Shown piece after piece: positions 1 to 11,800 of a stretch of DNA of 64,000 nucleotides; the stretch's first letter is position 1, and each line of letters opens with the position of its first letter. Made by a program: the position numbers and the translations under genes. Location: the NCBI RefSeq assembly GCF_905404315.1, contig NC_066273.1:248001-312000 (forward strand), read 5' to 3'. This DNA comes from Leptidea sinapis. Its lineage: Eukaryota > Arthropoda > Insecta > Lepidoptera > Pieridae. The notes under the pieces were generated by a model. The model searched no databases and was not told where the DNA came from. It worked only from the letters and a program-made list of their open reading frames with translations.

Positions 1-158
1 AGAATCCTTTTGGCAAGTATTTTAAAGTACATTATAGTCGAATGGCTGAATACTCGTTACAGAGCTTCGGTTTTAGAATTTATGTTTTTAATCGACGCTT
101 TATAAGGTCAGTAATACTGTTTTAATATTTTGTTTAATGAATATATGGGTGGTACGTT

Positions 159-427
159 AAGTTGATGATAATTGGTACGTCCTGCACATTAAAATGCAGT
201 GCCGCTCCGGATTCTTGAAGACCCCAAAAATTCTGAGCGTCACCACAATTGCGCTCGTCACCTTGAGACAAGATGTTAAGTCTCCTTTACCCAGTAATTT
301 CATTAGTTACCGCTCTTCAGACCGAAACAGTAATGTTAACATATTAAACTGTTTCACGGCAAAAGTAGGCACAGTTGTAGTACCCATAAGCTAGCCGGCA
401 TACTGTGCAAAGGAGCCTCCCACTGGT
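159..427 (-). mobile_element. SINE-like repeat, family S, copy 1
   Basis: A copy of a roughly 300-bp interspersed family that recurs in this window at 985, 6484, 9068, 22848, 31763, 34260 and 47150. Shared landmarks are CGGTCTGAAGGGCGCCGTAG, GAGCGGCACTGCATTGTAAT and CACAACGGCGCC. This copy reads on the minus strand and is mutated. It encodes no protein. I see no clear tRNA-type promoter boxes, so calling it a SINE rather than another non-autonomous element is inference. Confidence 0.7.
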
Positions 428-984
428 AAAACAATTAGTTCCTCTCGTGTTACGAGTAGGTCTGCGGTGCCACATACTATCAGATTACTGGTTGTGTGTT
501 CTCCTCTTCCAAAAAAAGGTTTATTAATTTTGTTTTAAGCTGTTTCTTGTGTATTAGAGAAAACATTAAGAGGGATACACGTATACAATATCTTAAGAGC
601 AGTAGTGAAGCTGTGTTTAATTTGCGACTCAAACTGGCTTTTATCTTGAGCAGATAAAAATAGTAAACATTTTATCTTGCAGACTTTACACGAACATTAT
701 TAAATGATACTCTTACAGCTTATCATTAAAGCTTTCTAGCAAGTTTATTTACTTACAATATTTAAATAAAAATTAACCAAAAATCTTTATTACCTATATT
801 TTAGCAGCAGTTCTTGATCAAGACTATTGGCCTGTTATATTAAAGGTATAATCCTTATTTATATTAGCTAGTAACAAATTGTACAGTGTTCGATTGATGT
901 GGTACTCTGCCATTATACCTGTTTTCACCGTAATATAGCGGTTATCTTGATCCGGCTTGAAAGGTGCAAGTAGCGACTTAGATT
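428..984. other. Intergenic, no feature seen
   Basis: AT-rich sequence with no reading frame, RNA gene or repeat I can support. Confidence 0.5.
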
Positions 985-1210
985 TAGAACTTCGGTCTGA
1001 AGGGCGCCGTAGCTAGTGAAATTACTGGACAAATGAGACTAAAGATCTTATGTCTCGAGGTGACCAGCGCTATTGTATTGCCGCTCAGATTTATTGCATT
1101 TTTCAAGAGGAGAAGAAGAAGAGCGGCACAGCATTGTAATGGGCAGGGCGTGTTAATTACCATCAGCTGAACGTTCTACTCGTCACATCCCTTATTTTCA
1201 TAAAAAACAT
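985..1210 (+). mobile_element. SINE-like repeat, family S, copy 2 (5'-truncated)
   Basis: Begins at the conserved block CTTCGGTCTGAAGGGCGCCG and runs to a CATAAAAAACA tail. It lacks the first ~90 bp present in the fuller copies at 6484 and 9068. A GAAGAAGAAG-like expansion near 1112 interrupts the usual GAATCCTGAGCGG stretch. Confidence 0.7.
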
Positions 1211-1732
1211 ATTATGTCGGGTGGCCGAGCCGAAGAACGCTCAGATTTTCTCCAATTCTAGCGGAGCATTTGGGGTAAAAAAATATTAAAGACAGCTGTA
1301 ATACTGGGATATGTAGAGGGATGAGGGATTATTCCCTTCGAGTCTGGCCTGTTGGTATTCTTGCTGATGGCAGTATGTCAAAAAGTTAAGGTATTAATAA
1401 TTATTTATGAAATCAAAAATGAACTTATCAAAAAATAGCAAAATACTAATCATGTAGAAGCATAAACTCAAAAATATTCTCTATATTCATTTAATTTGTT
1501 ACTAGCATATAAATACAAAAAGTAAACTGAGTCCAAATGAAACACGTTTACATGTTAAATATTAAATCAATAGATTATAATCGGACACTAGTATTGTGAA
1601 CACAGATATTGACAACAACGACACACGCGAACTTGATGATAAAGTAGAATGTTAAAGATTACTGTTCCCAGTAATTTAATATTAATTGCTTTACACATTT
1701 TTTCTAATATTTACTTTTCTGTTTAATATACT
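1211..1732. other. Intergenic, no feature seen
   Basis: AT-rich sequence without a supportable gene or repeat. Confidence 0.45.
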
Positions 1733-2332
1733 GGGTGTCCCGGAATAGGTGGGACAAGGCCAAATGGGAATGACTTTGGTCTATGAGCTTTCAATTAGGC
1801 AAAAAAATTAGGCTAAATGTTCGTATAATATTTATTGAACATGACTCATACCAATGCCTAGGCTTGCCCGTATCTGCTGATAGGTCACTTTCTTATCTTC
1901 CTCTATCATGCGTCGCAAAGCACTGATGTTATCTTCAGTAGTCGCTGTTAAAGGACGTCCCTCACGCGGATCATCATTGAGATTGCTACGTCGACGCTTA
2001 AACTCGTTAAACCAATTGTAAATAGTGGTACGAGATGGAGCTTCATTAAGAGATGATTATCGCAGCCTATCATAGCTTTGTTGCTGAGTAAGCCCACAAC
2101 GAAAGTCATAATAAATCATTGACCGATAATTTTCTCGGGTTAGGTTCACTTTCACGTATAACAAGAGTTTTAGATTTGCCGCCAATTCACAAAACAAATG
2201 ACAAATGAATGCATTATACTACATTAGGTTTCAAAAGAGTTCTAAAATTGAAATTCAAAAACAGTTTTCATTAGCAATATTTCTAACTGCCCAGTTTTAA
2301 AAACTTTCAGTGTCCCACCCACGTAAACATGA
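1733..2332 (-). mobile_element. Internally deleted mariner relic
   Basis: The minus strand of about 1870-2130 translates to the N-terminal DNA-binding part of a mariner transposase: a stretch with RTTIYNWFNEFKRR followed by DDPREGRPLTA and a second helix-turn-helix-like part. This is the paired HTH arrangement of mariner-family enzymes. The frame carries at least one stop, and the DDE catalytic domain is absent. The ends (GTGTCCCGGAATAGGTGGGA on the left, TGTCCCACCCACG on the right) are only loosely inverted, so boundaries are approximate. It is a non-autonomous or dead derivative. Confidence 0.65.
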
Positions 2333-3169
2333 TGTATAATTATTTATTCTAACTTAATCAAATAAGCACATTACCAGTTTTTCTAAATTAACAGTTGTTT
2401 TCATTGTTTTTTTCAATTCTTAAATAATTAATATTTTATTGCACTCGACGTATATTTCTTAGTCAAGAAACTGAAACCAAACAACACAATGTTTGTGATA
2501 TCAATTTCGTGACAAAAAATAAAGAGCTGTTGGCAAAACATCTTATATTCCTAAAAAAGGTAAATAAGATATTTACCAAATTCTCGGCATTGAAACAAAT
2601 AGCGCGTGAAATTTAATGAGACATGAACCCATTACTTATGAAGTATTTTTATAGTAGCATCCTTTACTATAAAAATACATTTCTTGAAATGGTTAAGGTA
2701 AATAATTTTTAGATTAAAAAAAATCAATAGGAAATGTTGGCATTTTCCTTATGATTTATATATGACGCAAAAAAGGAGAGTGTTTGTTATGGTTAAAGGA
2801 GTGTCTTATTTCCACCATAACATTGAACAGATTTGCATGTTTGGGTTATCGTTACACTCTTTTGGTACCAGTTCAGTAAATAGGCTGTCAAGTGCCAATA
2901 AATGTAATTTTTTGTGTTAATAAGTATTTAAGTATAAGTTCTATGAGTTTTTTAGATTATAAAGTATACAAAAATGAAAAACAGTACAATATTTTATTGG
3001 CTCTACTAGTACCTACAACATCTTTATATATACATATAAATCCAGTGTTGTTTCCAGTAAACTCCTAAACTAATGAACGGTCTTGAACTTGGACTTCAAG
3101 ACTTGGAGTCCAACTTGAGAAGTAGGATAGTTATGGTATGTGAAGTTTTTTTTTTCTATTTGATTTGTA
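2333..3169. other. Intergenic, AT-rich
   Basis: No gene or repeat recognised. Position 3168-3169 is the left TA target dinucleotide of the neighbouring mariner element. Confidence 0.45.
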
Positions 3170-4391
3170 CGAGGGGCACACTGAAATGATCGGGAATAAG
3201 AAAAACCACATGCACAGTATAGTTAAATTGTATTTTATTATTTTTTTAAGTATTCTCCGTTCAACTTAATGCACTTTTCCATTCGTAGTAATTCCAGTCT
3301 GAAGTTGATGACAAAATGGCCGATTTGTACACTTCCACAGCTGCTTCAGAGTGTTCAAACCGTTGGCCGCGTAATAAATCTTTCATTCTAGCGAGTAAAG
3401 AAATCGTTTGGGCTCAGGTCAAGACTGTACGGAGGATGGCCCATCAGCTCAACGTATTCCTGCTTCAAAAAATCATTTGTTTCCGAGCCGTATGGGATCG
3501 CATTTTCGTGATGTAAGATGATGCGACGTTTCGGGTTATTTTTTCGGAGTTCGGCTATCATTACTGGCAAACAAACCGTGATATACCACTCAGTGGTAAC
3601 CGTTTTGCGATCCTGTAAAGGAATTGTAGCAACATGCCCCTTTTTCGAGACAAACGTAGCGACCATTTTCTCTGACACGCTGCGGGAGCGAACCACTTTC
3701 GTTGGTTAGACCTCGTCTTCGAAGACCCAAAGTTCTGATTGATGTTTTCTTTCAGATTCGTATGAATAAATCCATGATTCGTCACTTGAGACGATATTAT
3801 AAACGGCACTTGACTTCCCTCCGTTGAAGCGTTGCAGAGTTTTTTCCTTTTGCTCGGACGAATTGTGGGGTACCCATCGAGAAACTAGCTTTCTTACACA
3901 AAGTTCATTATGTGATATCGACTGAATCACACTCATTCTGATACTGATAACAGCCTGAATCTGCTCGTATGTCACATGATGGTCAACTAATACAATAGTT
4001 CGCACAGCTGCGATGTTTCCAGGCGTGACCGCTGTTCTTGGTCGACCTACAGAAGAAACAGTGCTGAGCGACACACGACCGCGTTGGAACTCGGCATACC
4101 AGCGGTATATTGTCGTTTGACTTTGTGCTTCAACATCATAAATCGAAACAAGTTCACTGAGACATTTATCTTGAGATAAGCCGCGACGAAAATTGTGATA
4201 AATTCACGCGTGAGCTCCATTTCTGTCAACGACGTGTCAACTTTAAACCAACATAGTTTTTGTTTTTGAACTTTTTTTTATTGTATGAATGTCATTAAGG
4301 TTATAAGAGGCCAGTATTCAAATTCTAAAAACGGTTTTATTGTAACTCAATCAGAAATATTCTAATCCCGATCATTGCAGTGTGCCCCTCG
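3170..4391 (-). mobile_element. Mariner transposon with both terminal repeats
   Basis: A 1222-bp element flanked by TA on both sides (3168-3169 and 4392-4393). Its ends are inverted repeats: CGAGGGGCACACTGAAATGA at the left matches the complement of the right end with one mismatch over about 26 bp. Length, TA target and transposase remnants fit a Tc1/mariner superfamily member of the mariner clade. The transposase reads on the minus strand and is frame-broken (see the pseudogene entry), so the copy cannot move by itself. Confidence 0.9.
3388..4229 (-). pseudogene. Mariner transposase, frameshifted and catalytically altered
   Basis: The protein would cut and paste the element by DDE chemistry in the nucleus. 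Pieces in three frames are visible on the minus strand: an N-terminal HTH region near 4080-4229, a middle part at 3706-4074 with VGRPRTAVTPGNIAAV and the first catalytic aspartate in SSDESWIYSYE, and a C-terminal part at 3388-3696 with YSLDLSPNDFF, which holds the third aspartate of the DD34D triad. The second motif reads ILHHENA where the family has HHDNA, so the second catalytic Asp is Glu. Two frame changes and this substitution mark a dead copy. Confidence 0.85.
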
Positions 4392-4393
4392 TA

Positions 4394-5004
4394 TGGACAT
4401 AATATTTTATAGAATTTATTGACGTACGGTTTGACAGTTCTGCTGTGGAACAATTTCATTAAAACAACAGGGAGCATATTTTACGAAATAATTCTTGATG
4501 TTATGAAATATTATTGACAAATCCAAAAAAAAAAACAGTATTTTATTTATTATGTTCACATCATCGTCTGCTAGTAATGCAATAAAAAATAAAGCAACAT
4601 TGAAAAACTGAAGTTACAGTCTGTTAACATGCAGTAGATTGCGTGATAAAAAGTTTGCAATACAATGTATTTAATGCTAAAATAATTCTACATTTCAATT
4701 TATGATTTTAACATTATTTTCTTTGACTTAATACAGTGTAGTTGGTATTTTAGTTTACGTATCAATAAATTGCCAATACTTACTATTGAGGTGAATAAGA
4801 TGATCGGTCTGCAGATTTCACAACAATGTCAAGACAGTGTTAGTTATTTTTTAATTAAATGTTAATGAGTAAAGTGGATCTAATTAAATTGCTTTAAGGC
4901 ACATAATACAAGATAAGGCACAAGATAAGCACGAGTGCTTTACATTACCGCACTAGGGCAGTTATAAGTGTTTTATGATATCCCCGAAGATTATTTCTTA
5001 TTAT
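4394..5004. other. Intergenic, no feature seen
   Basis: AT-rich; no coding or repeat signal that I can support. Confidence 0.45.
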
Positions 5005-5320
5005 TATGTTTTTTATGAAAAAGGAGGACAAACGAGCGTATGGGTCACCCGGTGGACTAGGTTTAAGAAAGGTGAACGCACTTTTTTTGGAGGTACCCAT
5101 GTCGTAACGTCCCGGAAACACCGCACAAGGAAGCTCAGTCCACAGCTTTGTAGTACGTGGGAGAAAGCTTCTTGAAAACCGCTCTGTGGAGGACCGCACA
5201 CATCCAGATGGTGGGGATGATATCCTAATTTGTTGGCGTGTTGTGCGAAGGTGGACAGGAATCAGGTGAAATAGCTCTTCGGGACACTCCCCATTATAAA
5301 TGCGGTAGAAGACACGCTAT
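5005..5320 (-). mobile_element. LINE-A 3' fragment
   Basis: Reads as the terminal ~310 bp of LINE-A on the minus strand, from the GGAGGACAAACGAGCGTA landmark into the last coding stretch (TERFSRSFLPRTTKLW and GRYDMGTSKKSAFTF). It is divergent from the larger copies and 5'-truncated, as is usual for LINE insertions. It lies about 350 bp upstream of the first visible GrA exon. Confidence 0.8.
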
Positions 5321-5652
5321 GATTGATGATATTTCTTATTATATTCTTAAATAATATTATATTCAATTATTTTGAATTTAAGTTCTTAAGAAAATGTGTG
5401 AGATATATTTATATACTTTTATGAATTGTTATACAAATCTTAATATTGGTTGCAATTTTTCTTCGCGTTGTAGATTATTATATTATTTTAACTTTGCATA
5501 ACGTCATATAAAATGTGTAGTATGATCATGACACTTTCGTACCCCTTATCACTCTCGCCTATGGCTCACGCGCACTTTATCACTTGACTTGACGGATAAA
5601 ACAAGCAAGTTTTAATAATTCACAATTATTAATTAAAGGTTGTTTAATTCCA
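5321..5652. other. Upstream of the first visible GrA exon
   Basis: A GrA promoter or a short first coding exon would be expected here or further upstream. I could not identify an initiator, TATA element or N-terminal exon with confidence. Confidence 0.35.
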
Positions 5653-5854
5653 ATGTATTTGCAGACACAATTCGTTCAATTTATGGGAAATGTTTATCTC
5701 GTGTCTCGATGGTTCGGTATTGCTGTTCCTGGTGGCAAATTTTGGCGAGTAATTGGAATGTGCATCATAATAATCTTGGCAGTAGTTGAATGTGGTGCTC
5801 TTTGGAAAGTTATTAAGGCTCTCGCAGGCTGGGCTGTGGACACTGCAAATCAAA
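5653..5854 (+). CDS. GrA exon 1 (TM1-TM2)
   Basis: Encodes FMGNVYLVSRWFGIAVP and a second hydrophobic stretch ending ALAGWAVDTANQ. Either an acceptor TTTGCAG ends at 5664, giving an exon from 5665 with a separate unseen N-terminal exon, or translation begins at ATG 5653. Family N-termini are usually longer, which favours splicing. The donor is GTAACA at 5855, phase 1. Confidence 0.75.
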
Positions 5855-8800
5855 GTAACAATTAAAACTTCTCATTATTTCATATAAAATAACTATACAG
5901 GTAAATTATTTAGCCTTTTTGGCTTTTGTTGTGTGTACGTATATGGTCAGCATAAATAAATATTTTTTTTATATTTTTGACAATGACATTTGCTTTCTGA
6001 TAGGACCTTTCTGACGGAAGTCAATGATATTTCGGTTGAAATAGCAAGTAATTGAGCGGGAGTCTCAAAACTTCTCGGCTGCGTGGCGGCCATTTTGAAT
6101 TTATAAAATGATGAGAATTTCGTTCTGTACTACCCCGAAAAAGTTTGAAACGATATTCATATTATTGCAATGACAATTTGGGGCATCGGTATCTTGGTTT
6201 TCGAAAATTATTCCAAATTCGTTCTTTACTACGGCATGAAATCGTTACAAACAAACTTGGAAATAGAATGGAAATATCTCATAGGTTGTGGCTTCATCTA
6301 CATTATCTACTATACATTTGATAACCTGCTCAACCCCAATATTAGGAAATTTACTTGAAATGTCACTCTGTCAAATCTAATAGATTAAAGTAACATAAAA
6401 ATTGTACCGTGAATAACTTTATTTATTTCAAAAATATAAGTAAGTTACTCTTTTGTGTCTTCTTTAGTTTGGAGTTAAAATTTTACCAGTGGGAGGCTCA
6501 TTGCACAGGATGCGGCCTAGATGACGGGTACCACAACGGCACCCATTTCTAGCGTGAAGCAGTAATGTATAAAAAATTATTGTGTTTCGGTCTGAAGGGC
6601 GCCGTAGCTAGTGAAATGACTAGGCAAACGAGACTTAACATCTTATGTCTCAAGGAGACGAGCGAAATTGTAGTGCCACTCAGAATTTTTCAAGAATCCA
6701 AGAGCGGCACTGCATTGTAATGGTCATGGCGTATCAATTACCATCAGCTGAACTTTCTGCTCATCTTGTCCCTTACTGTCAAATTTTTGGTTTTAAAAAT
6801 GTTTATTAAATTGTTTGTACAGGAAGTATAACAGCTCGACTTGCAGGCGCAATGTTTTATGCGGCTGCAATTACATCACATATAGTTATTTGGAGGTTAT
6901 CGTGTTCCTGGCAACGGTTGTCGATCTATTGGTTGTCAGTGGAATCAGCACTTAACATCAAACAAGTGCCGCGTGATGAAACGTTGAAAAGAAAATTAAG
7001 AACCGTGACGATCTTTATATGTTTCGGAGGAACTGGTAAGTATATTCGCCATGCGTAGTACTGAAAATAGCTATTTAACGTTTATCTGAAAACATTTCAA
7101 ATATTTAAAAATTAATAGAAACTTTCGTTAAGGCTGGGGTCCGAGCCAATGGCATTGAGGAATCGAGTGGATCTAGGTAACCTCTCTCGCACAAGATCGA
7201 CATATTTTTAATTCACAAAATGAAGCATTTTTAATATATTACAAACATAATACAATTTTCTTTACATAACTAACAAAACTATGCCATGTAAATAGTATTG
7301 GTATACAATTATCAAATTTTCTTAAAATTTTGATCTAGATTGAATTATTGGAATGGTCTAATTGTAAAAGCTAGGGGCACTGTCCATAGAAAATAGAAAT
7401 GTAAAAAAAATGAATTTTCTTCTCGTATTCTGTTGATATTTATATATTTTTGGCGATTTCTTAGGACAGCGACCTTAACATGCTGACGTTAGTCTTCAAC
7501 TTTGTTTTCCTCTCTTAATTGTTAAGCTTCACTAAGCACAGCTCCAAATTTTCGAAGACAGTGGACTATTATTATTAAGAATTATCTCATAAATATTACA
7601 TTATGTTTCAGCTAATTATTACAATAACTGAAGATTGTTTTAAACTTCAAATAAGGGGGGATTATATTTTAATTAGTTTTAATATTTTGAATTTCCTAAA
7701 ATCCGCTGTTTCTATGAATACTGAATATTATTTTTAATATTCCACAAACGGTACATATTGATATGATTTAATAAAATAGTATTTAACCTGTTATGTGTAA
7801 AAAGGGAGGCTTGTTTCGGTTTTCATTTGATTTATTTCCTTTAATCTTAGCTTTTCCCTTTAAAAAGGGATAATTATTATGACTCACGATACATAATACT
7901 ATATAATATCGGTATAAAATTAATAAAATATATATCGCGAGTACCCGTTATAGTAATAATTACAAATTACTTTTTATATATATCTTTTAATCTTAATCTA
8001 TAAGTATAATAATATAAGTGATATAATAAACTTATACCACTTCATCCAGGTCACGGAAATGACACTAATTAATGTAAAAAAACATCTTATTGAATCTACA
8101 GCTTCTTCGTAAAGGGTTGACATAATGAGAAGAAGTAGCAAGAAGCTCATTGCCTAAACTAAAATCAATATATGCGAAAAATATAATTTAAACAAAAGTT
8201 TGTTATGCATACGAGCTTCAGACGCATGATGATTTAATCGGTTTTTTTTTTGTTTAACATGGCCCTAACTTCAAAACCATTATTCTTTATCACATTTTCT
8301 ACAAAAATAAGTTTATCTTAATTATTATTGAATATAACTTACTTTTTATTTACCCTATTTACATATAGATTTGAAGAATATTTGTTAACAGATTTAATTC
8401 CTTATAAAATTGTTTTAGTTGAACATCTAATGAATATTTTATCATCAATCGGACTACACTGTGCACCTCCCGATGTGATGAGAACATATATATTGAAATC
8501 ACATGGATTTTTACTTTTAGAACGTACGTACCTATTGATTTTATCAAAGTTTTAATTTGAATGATCAAATCAGAAACAAATTACATTCAGCCTTACAGAA
8601 AAGGAGTGAGGAATTTTCTTCTAAGACAAAGTAAAAAGTAAAGTTTATTCTAGGCAGCGGTTTTCTATTACGTTAAATATATATACATAAACACACGCAC
8701 AGAAACACGCACACACGTATATATTATGTGTCAATATTGAAGACATTGTGAAGTTAATAATTGAACTTAATATTTTAGGAACTCATGAATGAATCGTATT

Positions 8801-11800
8801 TTAGGCATAAATCACGGTTAACGCTAAAAACTCAAATCTGATAATTTTGTATTGTTTCTATTCAAATAACGAAGCAATTAGTAAGTTAGATTTATCTCTT
8901 TTTCGCTTGCGATATTTACATTTTCTATCTTTCTTTGACGTGTAATCGTAATGTAGTACAATAATTAAGTTAATATTGAGGTGTGTATGTTCAAAGTATA
9001 AGTTAATGCTTATACTTTCGAAAGATTCACACCAATATTGTTGTACACATATATTATTCAATTTACAAGTGGGAGGCTCCTGTGCACTGGATGTCGTCTA
9101 GATTATGGGTACCACAACGGCGCCTATTTGTGCCGTGAAGTAGTAATGTGTAAACATTATTGTGTTTCGGTCTGAAGGGTTCCGTAGCAAGTGAAATTAC
9201 TGGGCAAATAAGACTTCACATCTTATGTCTAAAGGTGATGAGCGCAATTGTAGTGTCGATCGGTATTTTTGGGTTTTTTAAGAATCCTGAGCGGTACTGC
9301 ATTGTAATGGCAAATCAATCACGATCAGCAGAACGTCCTGCTCGTCTCGTCCCTGATTGTCATATAAAAATATATGTAGAGAAACTTAAAAAAATATATT
9401 TTTGTCATTGGAAATCAGTGATTGTAATAACCTCGATGTATATTCATAAAAAAATTGTTACATTGCAGGATGAAGAAATAACACAGTTGTATTTATGGCG
9501 TAGAGTTCGTGAAGCGTACGTGAAGCAGGCCAAACTGGTTCGAGTGACAGACGACTCCTTGGGAGTTGTTGTGCTGGCCTCCTGTTTCTTTAACTTCTAC
9601 TTTATCTGCTTGCATTTGTTTCTAGGAATTACGTATGTATGGAAAAATAGCATCCTTCCCCCGTAGAGAAATCTGGAAAATAAAACAACTCACAAGATTT
9701 TATTTTGACTTGAATTAAATATTTAAAATACTTATTATTACGAATAATACTGCCAGCAACTCCGTGTTGGATAGCTAGGCTATCCATTGGCCGAAATAGC
9801 TGCCAGCGCTTGAGTTTCCTGTAGCCCTATTGAGGCGCGTAGATAGTACTTTGTATATTATTTTCCGCGCTTCTGGGCCCTACGGGCAAAACTTCTCGAC
9901 ACCAAACGGCATAAAGATGTATGACTCACTGAGATCGACATATTAGCGACGTTTTCTGTCTTCGGCAGTCGAAAATAAAATGTCATTTTGTTTTTTGCCA
10001 ATATTTCATAAACTGTTCATATTTTAGAAATTTCAAAAAAAAGTTTCTGAAAGAGGAGAAAATTTCCAATATAAAATTCTCAACTCCCGGAACTTTATCT
10101 CCATTATTTATAATTTTAATTTAACGCTGAAAATAGGTCTGCGCGCGACATTTTTATGTTGCACGCGTGGCGTCAAAAGCGAGTACGGCACATTAATTAA
10201 TTTGTTTAAGGTATTGAATATTTTTTTTTATATTTGAAAAATTATGGTGTGTTCTGAACACTATAAATAATTTATTCCCGTTGGAAATTTTACTTAAAGT
10301 AAATTTTTCAACAAGTTAAACAATTGTCAACTAACAAAATTTTCTCGAACTCTCTTAATTAAAGTAAGTGAAAAAAAATGTTTAAATAATGGTCGTAAAA
10401 AATTTTCGCTTCGTAGAGCCTTTCTTACATATATACTTAGCAAGATTGCGCCATAAAAGTTAAAAAAAAAATATTTATACTTTGTTTATAATAATTCTTT
10501 TACTTGAACAAAAACTCAAAAATCCAAGTAATGATGTTCAAATTTCTCAGTGCGACCGAAACATCCGGCTCTGGAGCCGGATGTTTCATCCTCTGCCGCT
10601 GCAGCTGCTCCCGCTCGCGTGGTCACTCCCTTCTCGTTCCTGGGCACTAATGGCATCTTTCCAATCCCACTTCTGACACCAATTGACACGGGAGTATGTC
10701 AGGGATTGGAAAAAATACTCCGCTTATAGGAACCCGTCTTTATTTGCGTTCACTTTTTCTGAACTTGCACTTCGCTGGTCTGCCGCTGTTCCTCTTGTGG
10801 GCGGCGGTACCTTCAACGCGTCACACTGCACCGAACACTACTTCTCTTCTGTCTTCTTCTTCTTAGAACACTTCCACGTTTTACTACTTCTTCTTTTCTT
10901 CTTCTTCTTCTTTACACTTTCGAGTCAGAACTAGAACTGCCGTAGGCCACGCTTAGTACGGCTTATATACCCCCAGATCCGTTCTATTTTCAAAATGATT
11001 CTCCCATTCCATCTTTAAATTTAAATTGTACTAGAAAATTCTTTTAATTATTTTATCCTGCTTACACATTTTCCATCCCTTTTTTTCTGTTCGATTTGAT
11101 CCTGAACTTACTTGAAATTTCCTTTAACTTTACAAAACCCAAAAAAATCCATACACTGGTAGGTGTATCGAACCCGGGTCTACAGCGTCTAAAGTAAACA
11201 CTTTTCCGCTGAGCTACGAGTATTGCTGACGGAGCTGTTGAAATTAACAATGTCTTGAAGTTTGACCACTCTCGTCATATACTTCGAAGGGTTGCTACGC
11301 AACAATATATTCGAGCATCGAACAATTGTTAAAGTCATATTTGCCCTGTACTTTTCCCGGGGCGTAAAAAGAATAGGGGAGTCCCAGGCCCATGGGTGTC
11401 GTAAGAGAAGACTAAGGGCTTTTTAGAAGTGGGAGAGTCACGCTGCCGTCTTTTGACATCAGCACAATCGGGCCAGACTCGTCCGGGTTAATTACCACAC
11501 TCGCACAGAATACCGGCGTGAAGTAGCGGCCTAGTGCCGCTATGTTTCGCATAGGTTAGTGTCGAGGACCGGTGGCCATTCCCCCCCCCCCCTCCACCCG
11601 AATATGACAGTACTAAAAAAGATTTTACCCCAGGAGGGTACCGGCTCTACCAGAGTTGGAGAATAGGGAGAGGGAGCCCGGGGAGGGCCCCGGGCACACT
11701 AGCACGGGCTGCCCTTCGTATTCTGGGGAGGGCACAGAACCGCGCGTGACCAAGGACAAACGAGGCAGTATCACCACGGCACCCCGCTCCACTCTCAACG

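Noticed and set aside
6170..6358. An extra GrA exon in intron 1
   Set aside because: GrB has no counterpart, and exon 1 to exon 2 already join in the correct phase without it.
9160..9666. A 168-codon stand-alone gene
   Set aside because: It is a SINE plus intron plus a receptor exon in one chance-open frame; splice borders at 9468 and 9632 explain the coding part.
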